Below the pieces are notes generated by a model that saw nothing but the letters and a program-made list of their open reading frames with translations, was not told where the DNA came from and ran no database searches. A stretch of 64,000 nt of DNA from Andrena cerasifolii. Taxonomy: Eukaryota > Arthropoda > Insecta > Hymenoptera > Andrenidae. Positions within the stretch are counted from its first letter, which is position 1. Every line of letters begins with the position of its first letter. Made by a program: the position numbers and the translations under genes. Positions 1 through 12,214 of this stretch are shown one piece after another. Location of the stretch: NCBI RefSeq assembly GCF_050908995.1, contig NC_135126.1, positions 8,990,001 to 9,054,000 on the forward strand, given 5' to 3'.

Positions 1-3000
1 TCTCGATTAAACTTTCAATTAATTTCAGCCTTCCGCGAATCCCACTAACAATTCAAATCCACGAGTTACACAATTTCTCTCCGCCCGTCGATTATTTATT
101 CCCACCTACTCTCTCGGTCCCGCGGGCTCCGCCGATTCGAGCGATCGCCTCCCTCCCCCACCCCCGCGGCGATCGTGATGGCATATTTTACCATAACGCC
201 TCGGAGAGATCGCGATAAGCGTTGGCGAACGGTGCGTCCGCGATGAGAAGTCGTCGAATGCACGCCGCGCGTCATTTCGTCGCCCTCGCGACACTCGGTA
301 GCCTCGCGCCTCTTTTTATCTGCAATCATCAATACCTGGCGCGGCACGTGGGCGGCCGAGAATTGATTCGATTTCCACCGGAGAATTATGATGTATCCCC
401 TTTCCCCGTGGACACGGTGTAGCCTGTTACGTGTACCAGCGATTATCGCGCACAGCCGTATGTAAATGCGAACGGCTCGCTTGTAAACCGCTCTCCCGTG
501 TCTCTCTTCGGCTGCAGGTACGCACACGCATGACATGTTCCTTAACGATACAGCCACGTGCTTTCACGGCTGTCGAATTATCTTCCTCTCCCATCCTCGG
601 CGAGAAACCATTAACCAAGGACCAATCTCGTCGCTGTACGAATCGCCACCCCCTTTCTTCCTAATTCGGCGTTTTGTCGGGACGCTTTTTTCTCAGCGGT
701 TCAAAGCAGTGGAGGGTGACATAGGCTCTTGACTCATCTACGTTAGTATATCCGCGAGCATGTCCGATTGTGTTGACTGGTGATTTATTAATTCAATAAT
801 TTGCCATCGCACTTGCGAAATCGAGTTCGCATGTGATTGCGGTGAATTTCGATTCTTAGAAAGCGGATAGTTAAAAGGATTCGTGGGTCTATGTAGAATT
901 AAGAGATTAATCAGTTCGGTGAACATCGTTCCTTCTCTGATAACGACTCGGATAGGATCCTTATCGATACAGTGGCACGGTGTTATCGCGAGAATAATAA
1001 CGTTCCCCGTGTTCGTGCATCAGCACCGTAGAAATGCACACGATTGCCCTAAAATATGATCGAGCGCTACAACAACTCACCCCCAGCCGGCGATGTTATC
1101 TCACGGCAAATAGGCTAGAAGACGTACAGGTACTTCCCGTGACTCAGGTAAGGAATTTACCAAGACTACTGTCACGCTTCTCGCGTGTACATTCACTGAA
1201 TCAATACGACACGTACCGTTCTAGGAATGTTAAATGACTTGCAGAGCAGCAAGCACAGAGGAACGCGTGTTTCACTTCGAGGGAATATTCCCACGAATTG
1301 CTCGTTAAAATGGAATCAACGTATTCAGTGTTAAACAGCTCATTGTGGTAATTCCGAAAAAATTTTGATGTTATATTCAATAACAATTCATTCGTTAGTA
1401 TCAGATTATAAATTTATTGATTTAAGTATTCAAGAGAAATCGTAGCAAAATATGTCGTTTAATTTTTCTATATTATTGAATTTCATCGCGCTGTAAAACA
1501 GTCGGATTATTATTTCACTGTGCGGACTAAGAGGGTTTGTTTACGGTCGTAAATTCGTCCAGCTTGCCATCGCTCACGCGGACGTCACTAAATGTTTTCA
1601 AAATTCCAGAACTTCCGAGAACACCGACTGGTGCCGTGTGGTGTTATTAATTTAGTTCACTGTTAGATGCAGTGTTGCTTACTCTATTGCGGGCACTTTC
1701 ATTTATCACAAAGCTAGATCACGTTATCTTCCAATAACTAATTAATTTTAATTTCCTTTCACGTTCGTGTTTTGCGATAGTGGCAGCACGTTTCTCCAAT
1801 TAAGTGTTAGCGAATTTGCGCGAGTAATTGGCATGGCGAGGGGCGTCCTACCGATGCAGAAAATCACGATGGTGATTTCTTCGACGTAAATTCATTCGAC
1901 TCGGTTCAATCTGCCCGCGTATCGACGCCGAGGCATGAACTATGGGCTTGAACGTTTGTCGTGCGTACGAGGAACTGGTTTGCCAGCCACTCTCGTTTCA
2001 AAAGATCTTCGCAGTAGGCGAGAGGGAAGAAAAAAAGAAGGAAGTCGCGAAGGGTGCGCCCTTCACACGTCGGGGCTGCACGCTGATTTATGGCGCGACG
2101 AAAATTATTGCCGCCGTTAAAATACCTCGAGGTGTATTCATTGACAGACACGCGCTCGCCTCCGTGACTGTTCGTGAAATGAGGCGGCCCTTGAGACGAC
2201 AAGACTGTACTTAAGTCGGCTCTAAACGCCGGCTGTAAAGCCCCCGGCGTAAACGAATCGGGAGTACCAGTTTTCGCCTGAAATGGACCGCGTTCCTTCC
2301 AAATATGCAACTTTAATGGCCACCCATTGAGGCTTCTGGCATTAAACTTGAGCTTCCCTTCATGCCTCAGCTCTAGTAAAACGAAATACTCACGGAGGCG
2401 ATCGTGGAATTCACAGTCTTCACCGTCACGAGTCTCCTTTCCTAAATTCTTAATATTAATCAATTGTTTGACATTTAAAATCGCCACTTTTCGCGAGTGT
2501 TCCTTCAGGATCAAGGGTTGTTTAATGCATATTACAGTAAATATTCACGAGCGATACCATTGGAATAGGAACGGGCTTACATCTCCGGAAGGGCTAATGA
2601 AATTCGAGTGAAAGTTTCCGCTATGCAAATTCTTCGTTGCGCAACACGTTCGGAAGCCAACGCGAGCGAGGCGGCGTCGTGGTTGACCGAAGTTTCGGCT
2701 GGGGAGAGGGCAGGGTTCGCGGGAAAAGCCCCGTTGGCGGCGACTAAAATTAACCTTTCCGGCAACAACCACCCCTGACAAAACATGCACCGCGAGAAAC
2801 TCGTGTTCGCGGCGCTAAATCGCCCGTGCTCGTGATATTCGAGCAAGGATCCGCCGTGCAAACTGCTCGCGGGCAAAAATTGCGTACGTGAGGCAACTGC
2901 TTACGACTTCGTTCGCCTACTGGTCGCTTCCTATTTATACCGAGCTTTGGCACGATACTTTCTTCTTATCAGTGTCGCCTGATATTGCCCCCTGTCGCGA

Positions 3001-3859
3001 CGTTCTCCGTTTATTAACTCCCCCGCCCGGCCCATGCAATTCCAGTATTTAAAGGGTTTTCCCAGGATAAGGGGAAACGAAAGGCGCTTAGGTTAAATTC
3101 CGCAAAGTCGAAGGAGCGACGCATGAAAGCTGCTTTAACGGCTCGTTTTCGGACCGCGGGGACGTAATATTTTCTCGTCGCTCGGGGCGCGTGGTTCGCC
3201 GAGTGCATTAACAAAATAACGTAATAAAATCTGCCGGGCCGTCCTCGTCGGCGGGACGTTTCCTCGGTCTGCCGTCCTCCGTTACTTTCTCCGCTCCTCC
3301 TTTTTCTAGGTGGCCGCTCGTAAAATCCGATACATTGTGCGACCAGCCGTGGCGTATTCGTCATGTCTACGACCGAAGACACGCGATCACCGAAAGGATT
3401 GACCCAGCGGGACGAGGGGCCCTCGCCGTTCCACGAACGATCGATTCCACGGGGGTAAGTCGTCCAAGAGTCTTTCGCAAGCAAGTTTTTATGCGACGCG
3501 CGATTTACTGCTCGCCACAGTTCGCCTGAACTTTGAACCCTCGTGATTTCTGGTCGCGATCGAACGACCGCGTTCGGGGAACGCGCTGCATAGTTCGTAG
3601 CTCGCAGCCAATACTAATTTCGTTAGGGAAACTCGAGATCGACTTACATCTTAGCTAACTCATCGCAAGTGAGGCCGCCAAACATGCTTTCGCGAAAATC
3701 ATCACTAGACTGCGGAAGTTTATGCAAGTATATTTATTACGATCATTACCACCTCCCTATTGTAAGAAAATCGAATACACTATAGCTTGATCGCTACTAT
3801 ACTTGAGCTAAGTAAGTTCTGTATATGCTAGAAATAAATTAACATAACATTTTTTAAAA
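1..3859. other. No gene recognised; CpG-rich unannotated DNA
   Basis: I see no gene here. Several open frames exist on both strands (the longest, about 202 codons, runs on the minus strand from 2514 to 1906), but they overlap frames on the other strand, show no domain or motif I recognise, and have no convincing splice sites. Roughly 1290-1800 is more AT-rich than its surroundings, yet I found no inverted repeats or target duplications bounding it. Confidence 0.6.
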
Positions 3860-4748
3860 TCTATATAAATAAAAATGTAAATGATCGTTTGTCCAAAATC
3901 TTAAATCTCCGGAAGTTCTTCACCGATTGCTTTGAAATTTTGACACAACGTTGCATTCGAATACGCGTCTGCTTTTATACACCCGCTATTAACCTATGAG
4001 AAAAAGAAGCCGAGCAATGACGATTTTAGTGAAACAAGATTTGTGTGAATCGCAGCGCTCATAGAAGTGCTAACGATGTGACTCAGCATCCCCACTACTG
4101 TGTGGGCAACCGTCACGCGCATCTCTTTCGCGCAGAGAGAGATCTACAGTAGATTCTACATATTGCGCGTATGGACCCGTATCTCGCACTTACATCTTGA
4201 TCGTGCTTTAAGGAGCTTCTTACTTATTTCGGTTTTCTATCATTATCCTTATCATTAATCATTAAATAAACGTATCCATCTATAGATACATATATTTATT
4301 CATTTTATTTTATCATTAAAAAAACGTATTTTCTCATTAATTTATTTTATACTGTGTAGAGATTTAAAAACTTATCCATCCATATATATACTTTCTCATT
4401 TTATTTTAACGTGATTACCCATTAGAATGTTTTTCTCATGGGCAAATTTACGTGGGCCTTTCGTGTGTCACATCAGAACAAAATCTTTTCGTGTTGACGT
4501 CAGGAGGAAACACGACTAATGTTGTTTACAAGAAACTCTTATAAGATCTTGGTTAAAAGCCTATCGCCGTAAATTCGAGAATGCTCTATGGGGTGGTGGG
4601 GGCTGCATCGCAGTCCGTCCAGTGGTTCTCGAGATTAGCGGGATCAAACATACAGACGCCTACCGGGGACTTTATTTGATATTATGTAGATCTAAACATG
4701 AATCAGTCACGCTAATAACTCGGGCGAAGTCGGGACGGGGTATGCTAG
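3860..4748 (+). mobile_element. Non-autonomous Helitron
   Basis: The element begins TCTATATAAATAAAAATG after an A and ends GGGGTATGCTAG before a T, which is the A^T insertion pattern with TC start and CTAG end expected of Helitrons. Upstream of the end, around 4720-4740, lies the GC-rich segment CTCGGGCGAAGTCGGG, the usual position of the short 3' hairpin. Here the stem is imperfect, with a G-T pair. The interior is AT-rich, with a loose tandem duplication of an ATCCATC/ATATATA segment near 4270-4400, and has no coding capacity, so it lacks the Rep/helicase protein and would depend on an autonomous partner. No inverted repeats or target duplications are present, as expected for rolling-circle transposons. 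The boundaries are read directly; the class assignment rests on the well-known Helitron termini. Confidence 0.85.
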
Positions 4749-7700
4749 TAAAAAATATATTTTAAAAACCCTCTAATGACGAAACATATTTCTATCAAAG
4801 TTTCACTTGTTTAGTCCTTTTCTATAAAAATGTATATTTGCATAAACATCCGCAGTCATCACCTGTAATTTCTTCGCAAACTACCTACGTACAAATACTT
4901 TCTCGCGTACAAACAAAAATTCAATAAAACTGTTAATGTTTTATAAAACAACAAACGGTTTTTCTACAAAGTAAAAGAAGAAATAATATAGACAACAAAT
5001 CTAGTGTTCTCAATATTAACGATTAACCTACGATTCGTCCATTTACTGGGGCTCCGTCCATCTACTGGTCTGCTTACCCTAATCTTGCTGGCAGATCTGG
5101 GCGATCGCGTGAGTCCGCCATGGCCAGCACCCGAAGCTGTCGAGTTTCAGATTTCGAGCACGATTCCGAGCCGCGATATCGTCGGGCTTTACGAGCAGCC
5201 ATCGGTGCAGTTTCAGACAGTTTTTAGGGTCAAACGAATAGCTAATGCAAATACGCCTCTCCTTTGGTCGGGCATTATTTCACCTCCCCCTTTCACGGTC
5301 CGCCCGTTAGTCTGGACTGCCCGGAGACTGGAGGATCAAGCCCTCCCTCTCTGTTCGTCTTACTCGCCCCGACTTCGGGGGAGACATTACGCGAGATCTT
5401 AATGCGCTACGTTATCAATTAAGACACGGTCGTTGCAATTAATTCCGCGGCCAGCGTGGAAACGAGAAGCGGAAACGGCATCGTCTTACCAAGCCGTGGA
5501 GAAGGGTGCTCCTTCGGCTCGAGGATGAATATCCCGGCGATATGCACTCGAATAAAGCAGCTCTCGCGAGAGACGCCACGTAACGATCCTGATTAAGAGG
5601 GAGGCACTCGAGGCTTGTTCCATTACGGCTGACAATGGCCACGTCCACCCACTATTTCGACGGTACTCCCGCCGTTTAATGTCGACGTCGGGCGATATGC
5701 AGCTTGACTTTGCGAAATTCCGCTAGTTCCTTATTCAGATCTGGTTTCCGTGGGTTTTTCTTCTTTTGATTGCGGGGGAGGAGCTTGATAGATGGAAGTT
5801 GAAGGATTTTTAGATAAGCGAGGTTTTCAGAGAGCGTCAGGAATAGAACAGCAGGGTTAATGTAATTAGAGGATGGTTTCATGTATGATTGAAGCAATAC
5901 GTGGGAGTCACGCGGGTTGCCTGCGTGCAGGGTAGCTTCGTATTAGCGTTCACGCTACTGACAAGTCAGACACGTATTATAAAAGTAAATATTTTCTATT
6001 AATCCCGCGAAAGCTGTTGGCATGTACAATATTGGTCCGGTTCGAAATCAAAGCCCGCAGAATATTGATAAGCTAGGCAAACTTTCAATTGAATTAAAAT
6101 CAAATACGATCGCGGAGCGGTTAAAAGCACGCTGCGTACCGTCGTCCGATAATAATTACTAGTCCCAATTTGTTCAAAACCGCGGGTACGGGGACGGGGC
6201 TACCCATCAACGTCGATTACCTCGCACGCGACAAGATTAATGCAACGCGCCGAGCCGAACCCCGTAATTAATCTAAAAGTTTCGAACGCGGAATAACCCG
6301 AAACGCGGGGTAAATAGCGAAAAAAGGGAAGAAAAATAACGCGAGTTAAAAGCGCGGTGGCAGCCCCTGAGGGGGGGAGGCAGAGTTTCCCGAACGATGC
6401 GTGGAGGGCCCCGAAATTGAATTAATATGCATACCCAGCTCGAGTCCGGTTAGGACGACGGTGATGGAGCGATGAAATCTATCTCCGGCGCGAGTCCCGG
6501 TGGCTGCAGAACAAACCTGTAATTTGTCAGAGTGGAGGTCTCTAAGCCCCCAGCATTATAATTTACGCCTATGCGGAGAGCAAGCTAGAAAGGAGGATCG
6601 AGGGGATGAGCAGCCCCATCCTGGACAACGCGTGCTCTTGGCCTTTCCGCGCGAATCGATCCGTGTATGGAATTATATCAGAGAGAGAGAGAGCAACTGC
6701 GAGGCCACAGGCCAAGTATTCATGGCCGACGAGCTCTCGGCGAGGCGGTAACCGATGAATTCCTTATGAGATCGCCATGAATTTAACGGCGAATCAATTG
6801 CGAATTACCAGGGAAACGAGACCGTGTCCACCGCTCCGGGTACCGCACTAAATCTTACCCGCATGGACGAGGGCTGCTTCGATAACAGGACCTGTCGACG
6901 CTTTGGGGTTTCGTCCTTTATTCTTCTTTCCTCCGGCGCTATTTATTGCTCGGGACACTGTTGATTTTAGGGCACTGGGGTGGAATTTCGGGAATAGAAA
7001 TTGGAATGGTTACGTCGAAGTGTCTAGGACGTTTAATTAATTCTTTATTTAATCATGGTTTCCTATCAGTGCTCGCTCGAATCCTCGCGTCTCCAATCTC
7101 CAGAGTTACTAGCTTCTTGTAGCTTTCCCGCCGCGGTGATGTCCACTCGACAAAGGGTCCAGCGGAAAGCTTTTCTTGCTAACCTCATTACACCGCGCTT
7201 TTCCGTGTTTGCCGCTTCAGTCGGCGGAAAAATCGAGAAGCTGAGAGCACCTTGCTCGCGACGAATCGTCGAATCGGCCCCCTCCTACCGGAGCTCCGAG
7301 GATTTATCATGTTTCTTCTGGCTGTTGCTGCGAGCTTAAGCTAGGTTCTTCTTAAACTCCCGCGGAAAGGGAACACTGTCGCCCGTTGCATTGGGAAAAA
7401 GTTGAGGGAGGAGAGGTCGCGGACCGGAGCATCCGTTAAATTACAATGGCAGCGTGGTCGCGAGCGTGTTACAGTGTTTTCCTCTCTACATATGTGGAGA
7501 GGAAGCGTATCATAAGTTACATTGGCCCGGCGGTAAGGGACTGGTGACGCGGTTCTCCGCGCAGTCCATATTTCATGCTTTTGTTCGATTCTGTCGGGCA
7601 TTATTTTAGGTTACGTCGAGAAATGCTTTCTGGATCGCGGTTTACCGTTTTCCCGTCCTCTTCCGTCTTTTTTCCGCCGCCTCCTTTCCCTCCCGCTTCC

Positions 7701-9324
7701 ACCCCCGCGGCCGATAACCGAGGGAGAAATATGTCGAGCTTCCTGCCGGCTGGCCAAACTTACGAGGGCTCCTAATGCAACCCCCTTGTCCGGGGCACAA
7801 TTTCGTCCTGGTACTATCGACACTCGAGGTTGTTTGCCCTTTTCCGTGCTCGGGCCAGACAAATAATATCGAGCGAAGCCCACGACGTCCGGCGAGAATC
7901 GCTTAATTCCAAAGTATACACGAGGCTCTCCATCGTTCCGGAGCGAAAGGAGAGCGAAATAATCCGATATCCTCGCGAGACGAACCGCAAACAACGTGAT
8001 TTTTATTGGAAATGGCCTTCCCCCTGCACGCCGTCGCCCTTCGTTATCAATTTATACCGGAGCAGGGTGGCGCGTCGGGCGTTTAGGCACCTCCGCGCCA
8101 CCATTTCGCAGGCAAATTGCAGCGTCCGCTCTCGCTTCGATCCCCGCGAGTAGAGGCATAAATCAAGCAAAGCGTTATCCCGTTCGGGGAACGGGGGGTG
8201 TTTCTGGTGATTTTAACGACACCTCGTCGTCCGAAATCGTCGTCGAAAGGCTGGCCGCGTGTCATTCTTGTCGGCCGTTTAACTGCGGCGATAAAACATG
8301 CCTAGCTTCTCTTTTCTCTCTCTAACAGCGGAGGAGTGGAACTGTCTCCCTCGCCGCGTTTAGGCTTATAAGAGCGTGTGGCACTTTAAAGTATTTTCGG
8401 GGCGATACAAGAGGTTGACTTATGGCTCGCGCGATTCCCCCGAAAAGGACAGAGGCAGCGAGTGATTGCGCGGGAAAGGAAAGAAGAAACCCGAGAAATG
8501 AAAGAAATGAGAGGAACCAAGGGAGGGAGAGAGAGAGAGAGAGAGAGGGAGGAAGGGGTAGGCGAAAGGAGAGAGACACAGGCGGTGGCGTCTCGACTGG
8601 GACGACCGGGGATATTGCATTGTGTTTTCTTTCGGGACAAATGATTTACCGTGTTTCCCCTTATATTGCCGCCAGCTACTACAGAACCCCGCAAAAACAC
8701 GTAAGGGGTTGCAAGAGTCACCGTGCGTCGGCGGCGGGACGCGGATAGAAAGAGAAGAGGGTGGGCGAACCGTACGACATGGGAGGTATTACATATTTAT
8801 GGGCTTCTGGTACGGGCACGGAAGCAAATTTCAGGCAAATCTTGGCCGGAAATAACGTTAGAGCCATTGGGACGTAAGGCCGCGCCGTTTTCGGGACGAC
8901 GAATATCGGCAGCGGCACACCCCCCCGAATATTATTTCCCTCCGAGAGCGATGGCGACGGTTGCAGCACCGCGTGGTGTGTACTATTTTTGCCCCGTGCC
9001 GTCGGCAGTTTCCCTTGGAGTTTATTGCGTATTAAAGGTGGATATTTGAACCGTTCTCCGGCTGCCGTCGCGTGCAGGATCTCAGGCTCGCGCGGATCTT
9101 GATGATCTGGCGATAGGCGTGTTGTCGGTGTTCGTTTCTCCGATGGTCGTTCGTTACGTTTTATAAAAAGCTCGATTCACTTGGGGGCGGTTTTATTCGA
9201 GGCAGCTGGTTTGCGGCGTCTATGTGCTGCGTATGAGTTTTATATAGGGTGTTTGCGGTAGCTGTTCGGCAGCCCGCAAACTATCTAGAGAAGTCTGCAG
9301 ACTGGTATGAAATATTCAAACTGT
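4749..9324. other. No gene recognised between Helitron and tandem repeat
   Basis: The first 250 bases after the Helitron are AT-rich and then give way to CpG-rich DNA. A frame from 5004 to 5402 (132 codons) begins with a hydrophobic stretch and contains a GTGAGT at 5108, but it has no family resemblance and I do not call it. Other frames lie in overlapping sets near 7600-8750, typical of GC-rich noncoding sequence. Short (GA)n runs occur at 6680-6693 and 8521-8553. Confidence 0.55.
8521..8553 (+). repeat. (GA)n simple repeat
   Basis: An almost pure GA dinucleotide run with flanking GGGA purine units. It generates the Ser/Leu- and Arg/Glu-rich translations on the two strands here, which should not be read as proteins. 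Confidence 0.9.
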
Positions 9325-9500
9325 AGGCTAGCGCACAGCAAAGCTAACTCATCGCGAAGTCCCACGTTCAATCTATAGGACGGCCAACTCATCGAAAAGT
9401 CTGCCACTTAATTTGTAAGACGGCTCAGTCACCGAGAAGTCCACCGTTTAATCTGTAGAACAGCTCATGAAGAATTCCCCAGGCTAACTTATAGGAAATA
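9325..9500 (+). repeat. Decayed tandem repeat, unit about 40-44 bp
   Basis: Four diverged units follow one another. Each holds a block like AACTCATCGNRAAGTCC, then a TTNAATYTRTAG block, then GACGGC or AACAGC. Unit starts fall near 9337, 9381, 9421 and 9461. The block containing AAGTC TGC at 9291 may be a further degraded unit. The units are too diverged for a recent expansion and do not encode anything I recognise. Confidence 0.7.
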
Positions 9501-11537
9501 ACAAGCCAGGGGTAGCGATCATGTAAATTGCCGTCGCTGGTATGACATTATTCTATCATTATATCGACCCTTTGTGCGTCGCGCTTAGGAATCATATCAC
9601 GGGCCCAGACGTCTATAACGTTACAGCTAGGTAATAGCGTCATTAACGTGAGATATTGCTGTGCGTCTTGGAAAACCGGAAGAAGTTAACCTCGATCTCC
9701 TGACGGCCATCGGAACTCGATGCCTCTGCCGGCATCCGATTCGTCTCGGACATATTTTATGCGATCGTGGGTCAGCGAACGACCCCAAGGGGTGGGTCGT
9801 GCTCCGGCTGACCGACGAATTACTGAATATTGAGCAGAACCGCTTCTTCACCATCCCTGCCGAGGGAACGGAAAAACAATGCTCCGCCACGGCTGCTGTC
9901 GTAACTATAATTTCCCAAAACTACCCCCGGATATATCGTTCCATCGAGCAGGCATAAAAGCACCCGCTGCGAGACAAATTTCTATTAAACGAGTGTGAGG
10001 TAATGGATGGCGGTCCTGCAGAAACGTCAGGGTGATCGTGGCTATTCGAGGGTGTTGATGTGCACGAAATTAGCGCGAGGCAATTTGCCCCCTTCTAGAT
10101 GAAAAATTGTATCTTTAACGCGACGATCGCTCGCATTCACCGTGCCCTATCCATTCAAACAATCACGCGTTCATACAGAACACCCACAGTCGTTTGCAAG
10201 CTGACTCCTTAATTCACCCCCAGCGCGCTGGCCTACGATCTGCAAACAGGCATCGAGCCCCTCTCCCTAGACAGTCCTTAGAATTAGATTCGTGGCTCGA
10301 AAAGGCTCTCACAGAGCGCCAAGAAAACGGTCTCCCTCTAAGGAGGACAAGGAGGGGCCCCGTGGCTTCCGTGTCGTTTCAGCCGGGCGACCGGGTAATT
10401 TTCGATTGCCAAGGCGAAACGACGGATGAATAAGTAAGAAGATATCGAGCCTGGAGCGGTTTGCGTTCACTTTGTAGTTCGGTCGACTATCTCTCTGTCT
10501 GCGTCTGGTGGATGCGTGCCCTGGCTTTGGAGAAAGGGGTTCGTCGGGGTTTGGGTTTCCTTGGGCGGAGGGTGGAGCGGGCGGCTGGATACACTGGCGC
10601 GGGATTTCGCGAGCAATTACGTGATTAAGACGCCTCCGGCTGCGCTTGGGGTCTACTAAGTACGTACTTAGGTCTGATCCGTTACCGTGCTAACTGGCTG
10701 TGCCTTCTCTACTCTTGTCCCGTGTTCCGCCCGTGTTTCTCCCTTTCCGTCGTCTCGCCATCGTTCCACCTCGCCTCCGCCTAGGCGTTCCGCGATGCTC
10801 ACCGCGCTCGTCCGTCTCTTCTTCGCGGCGGTGTCCTCGCGGAAAGCTACGGCCCCTCAGCCACCCAGCTTCGCCGACAACGGGAGCGCTCGGTTTACCG
10901 GAAATTAACTAAATCATTCAGGCGCCGTCGTCTCTCGAGTCGCACGGATGGATCTTCGCCGATGGAAATCGAAGCCGACACGCGTCGCGGTCCAGGCTTT
11001 TTCACCCCGGTAATAGAGTCGCGAGCTTTATGGCCTCGTGAGAGGTGCCCATCGCGTTAGATATTCATTAGGAAATACGAAGCCGGCCTCTCGGCAAAGG
11101 AACGGGAGACGCGGGCTGGCCAGTCGGCGAAGTAGAAGAGACAATAATTGCTCGGACTCTCCCAGCGCGACGGGTTTAAAAACATTTTACGATGCTCTTA
11201 ATTAACCTGGGAATCAGAGTGCGTCTCGTTGCGAGCCTCTTCGTCGCGCTACGGAATGCCCGATGACACGTTTAATAAAACACCTTCGTTAATTATTGCT
11301 GCCGGGCTGTGCTTCGTACCGGTTCTACTTTAGCCGCGGTTTTATGTTCGCTCGTTCGTAATGTGCTTGTTATTTCGCTCCGCGCGGCACCGCGTCTAGA
11401 GCTTTCAGGCTGATTCGGTCATTTTCCGCGTAATGTGACGTCGTAAAGGAGGGATTAATAGAGTCGCGGTGTGGAGGCATTGCAGGGACACAAAGAATCG
11501 TGGACATTCCTGCATTCGGGAAGTCACTCTCGTCGAA
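9501..11537. other. No gene recognised
   Basis: Mixed-composition DNA with short open frames on both strands, none longer than about 98 codons and none with a recognisable motif. I see no repeats or convincing splice-site pairs here. Confidence 0.55.
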
Positions 11538-12214
11538 GGGTCATTCCACGCGAAGTCGGACACTTTTCGGAGTAACATTTCGGATTTTGCTGCAACTTGG
11601 ATATGTTGTAGTTTTTAGGGGTATATAAACATATCTCGAACGATTTTTCGAAATGTCAAAAATTGTGGATGTTACAGCTGTTTGAAATATAGTGTTTACT
11701 ATTTTTCCAAAAATTATAACTGTTGAACTAATAAACTGATAAAAAATGACCTTTTGGGTGCTTACAGTGCAGATATAAGAGTACCTACTAAAAATTATTT
11801 CACTTAATAAAAACAAATATTACTCGCAGCGGCCAAGCGGCTATATCTGTCACTTTTATATAGGGTTTTAATGAGGACCGCTGCAAGGTTTAATACCGTT
11901 AATAGTTACTGGAAACTCACTCTATGTCGATGGCACTTATTGTTTGAAACATTTAAGTTGCCATTGTTCAATGGAAACCACGAGAAGGTGGTGAGTATTC
12001 TTCCATCGGGAGAGGATGGGATGTGATGGGATTATGTTAAAGGATAAATATTTTGTAGTATTTTTGAGCATCTTATATAATACATGACCGGTTATGGAAT
12101 TACTTATTTATAATTACTTATTTACGCTCAAAAATACGACAAAATATTTATCCATATTGCACCAAAATCCGAAATGTTACTCCGAAAACTGTCCGACTTC
12201 GCGTGGAATGACCC
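11538..12214. mobile_element. MITE-like element with long terminal inverted repeats and 4-bp duplication
   Basis: The left end begins GGGTCATTCCACGCGAAG and the right end is its reverse complement. The match continues for about 65 bp, with only a single mismatch in roughly the first 50 positions. The element is flanked by CGAA on both sides (11534-11537 and 12215-12218), a candidate 4-bp target duplication. Inside, a second inverted repeat pairs about 12042-12069 with 12126-12153, forming a subterminal hairpin. No transposase is encoded; the minus-strand frame at 11541-11816 is just the translated inverted repeat. A 4-bp duplication would suit CMC/Chapaev- or Sola-type elements, but I cannot assign the superfamily. 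The near-identical ends suggest a fairly recent insertion. Confidence 0.8.

Noticed and set aside
1022..1148. Exon-like interval ending CAG|GTAAGG with an ATG at 1034
   Set aside because: The acceptor side has a poor pyrimidine tract and the 38-residue peptide is unrecognisable.
1906..2514. 202-codon minus-strand frame
   Set aside because: No recognisable domain, overlapping plus-strand frames, no splice or promoter support.
5004..5402. 132-codon frame with a hydrophobic start and an internal GTGAGT
   Set aside because: A signal-peptide-like start alone is weak, and no downstream exon or family match was seen.
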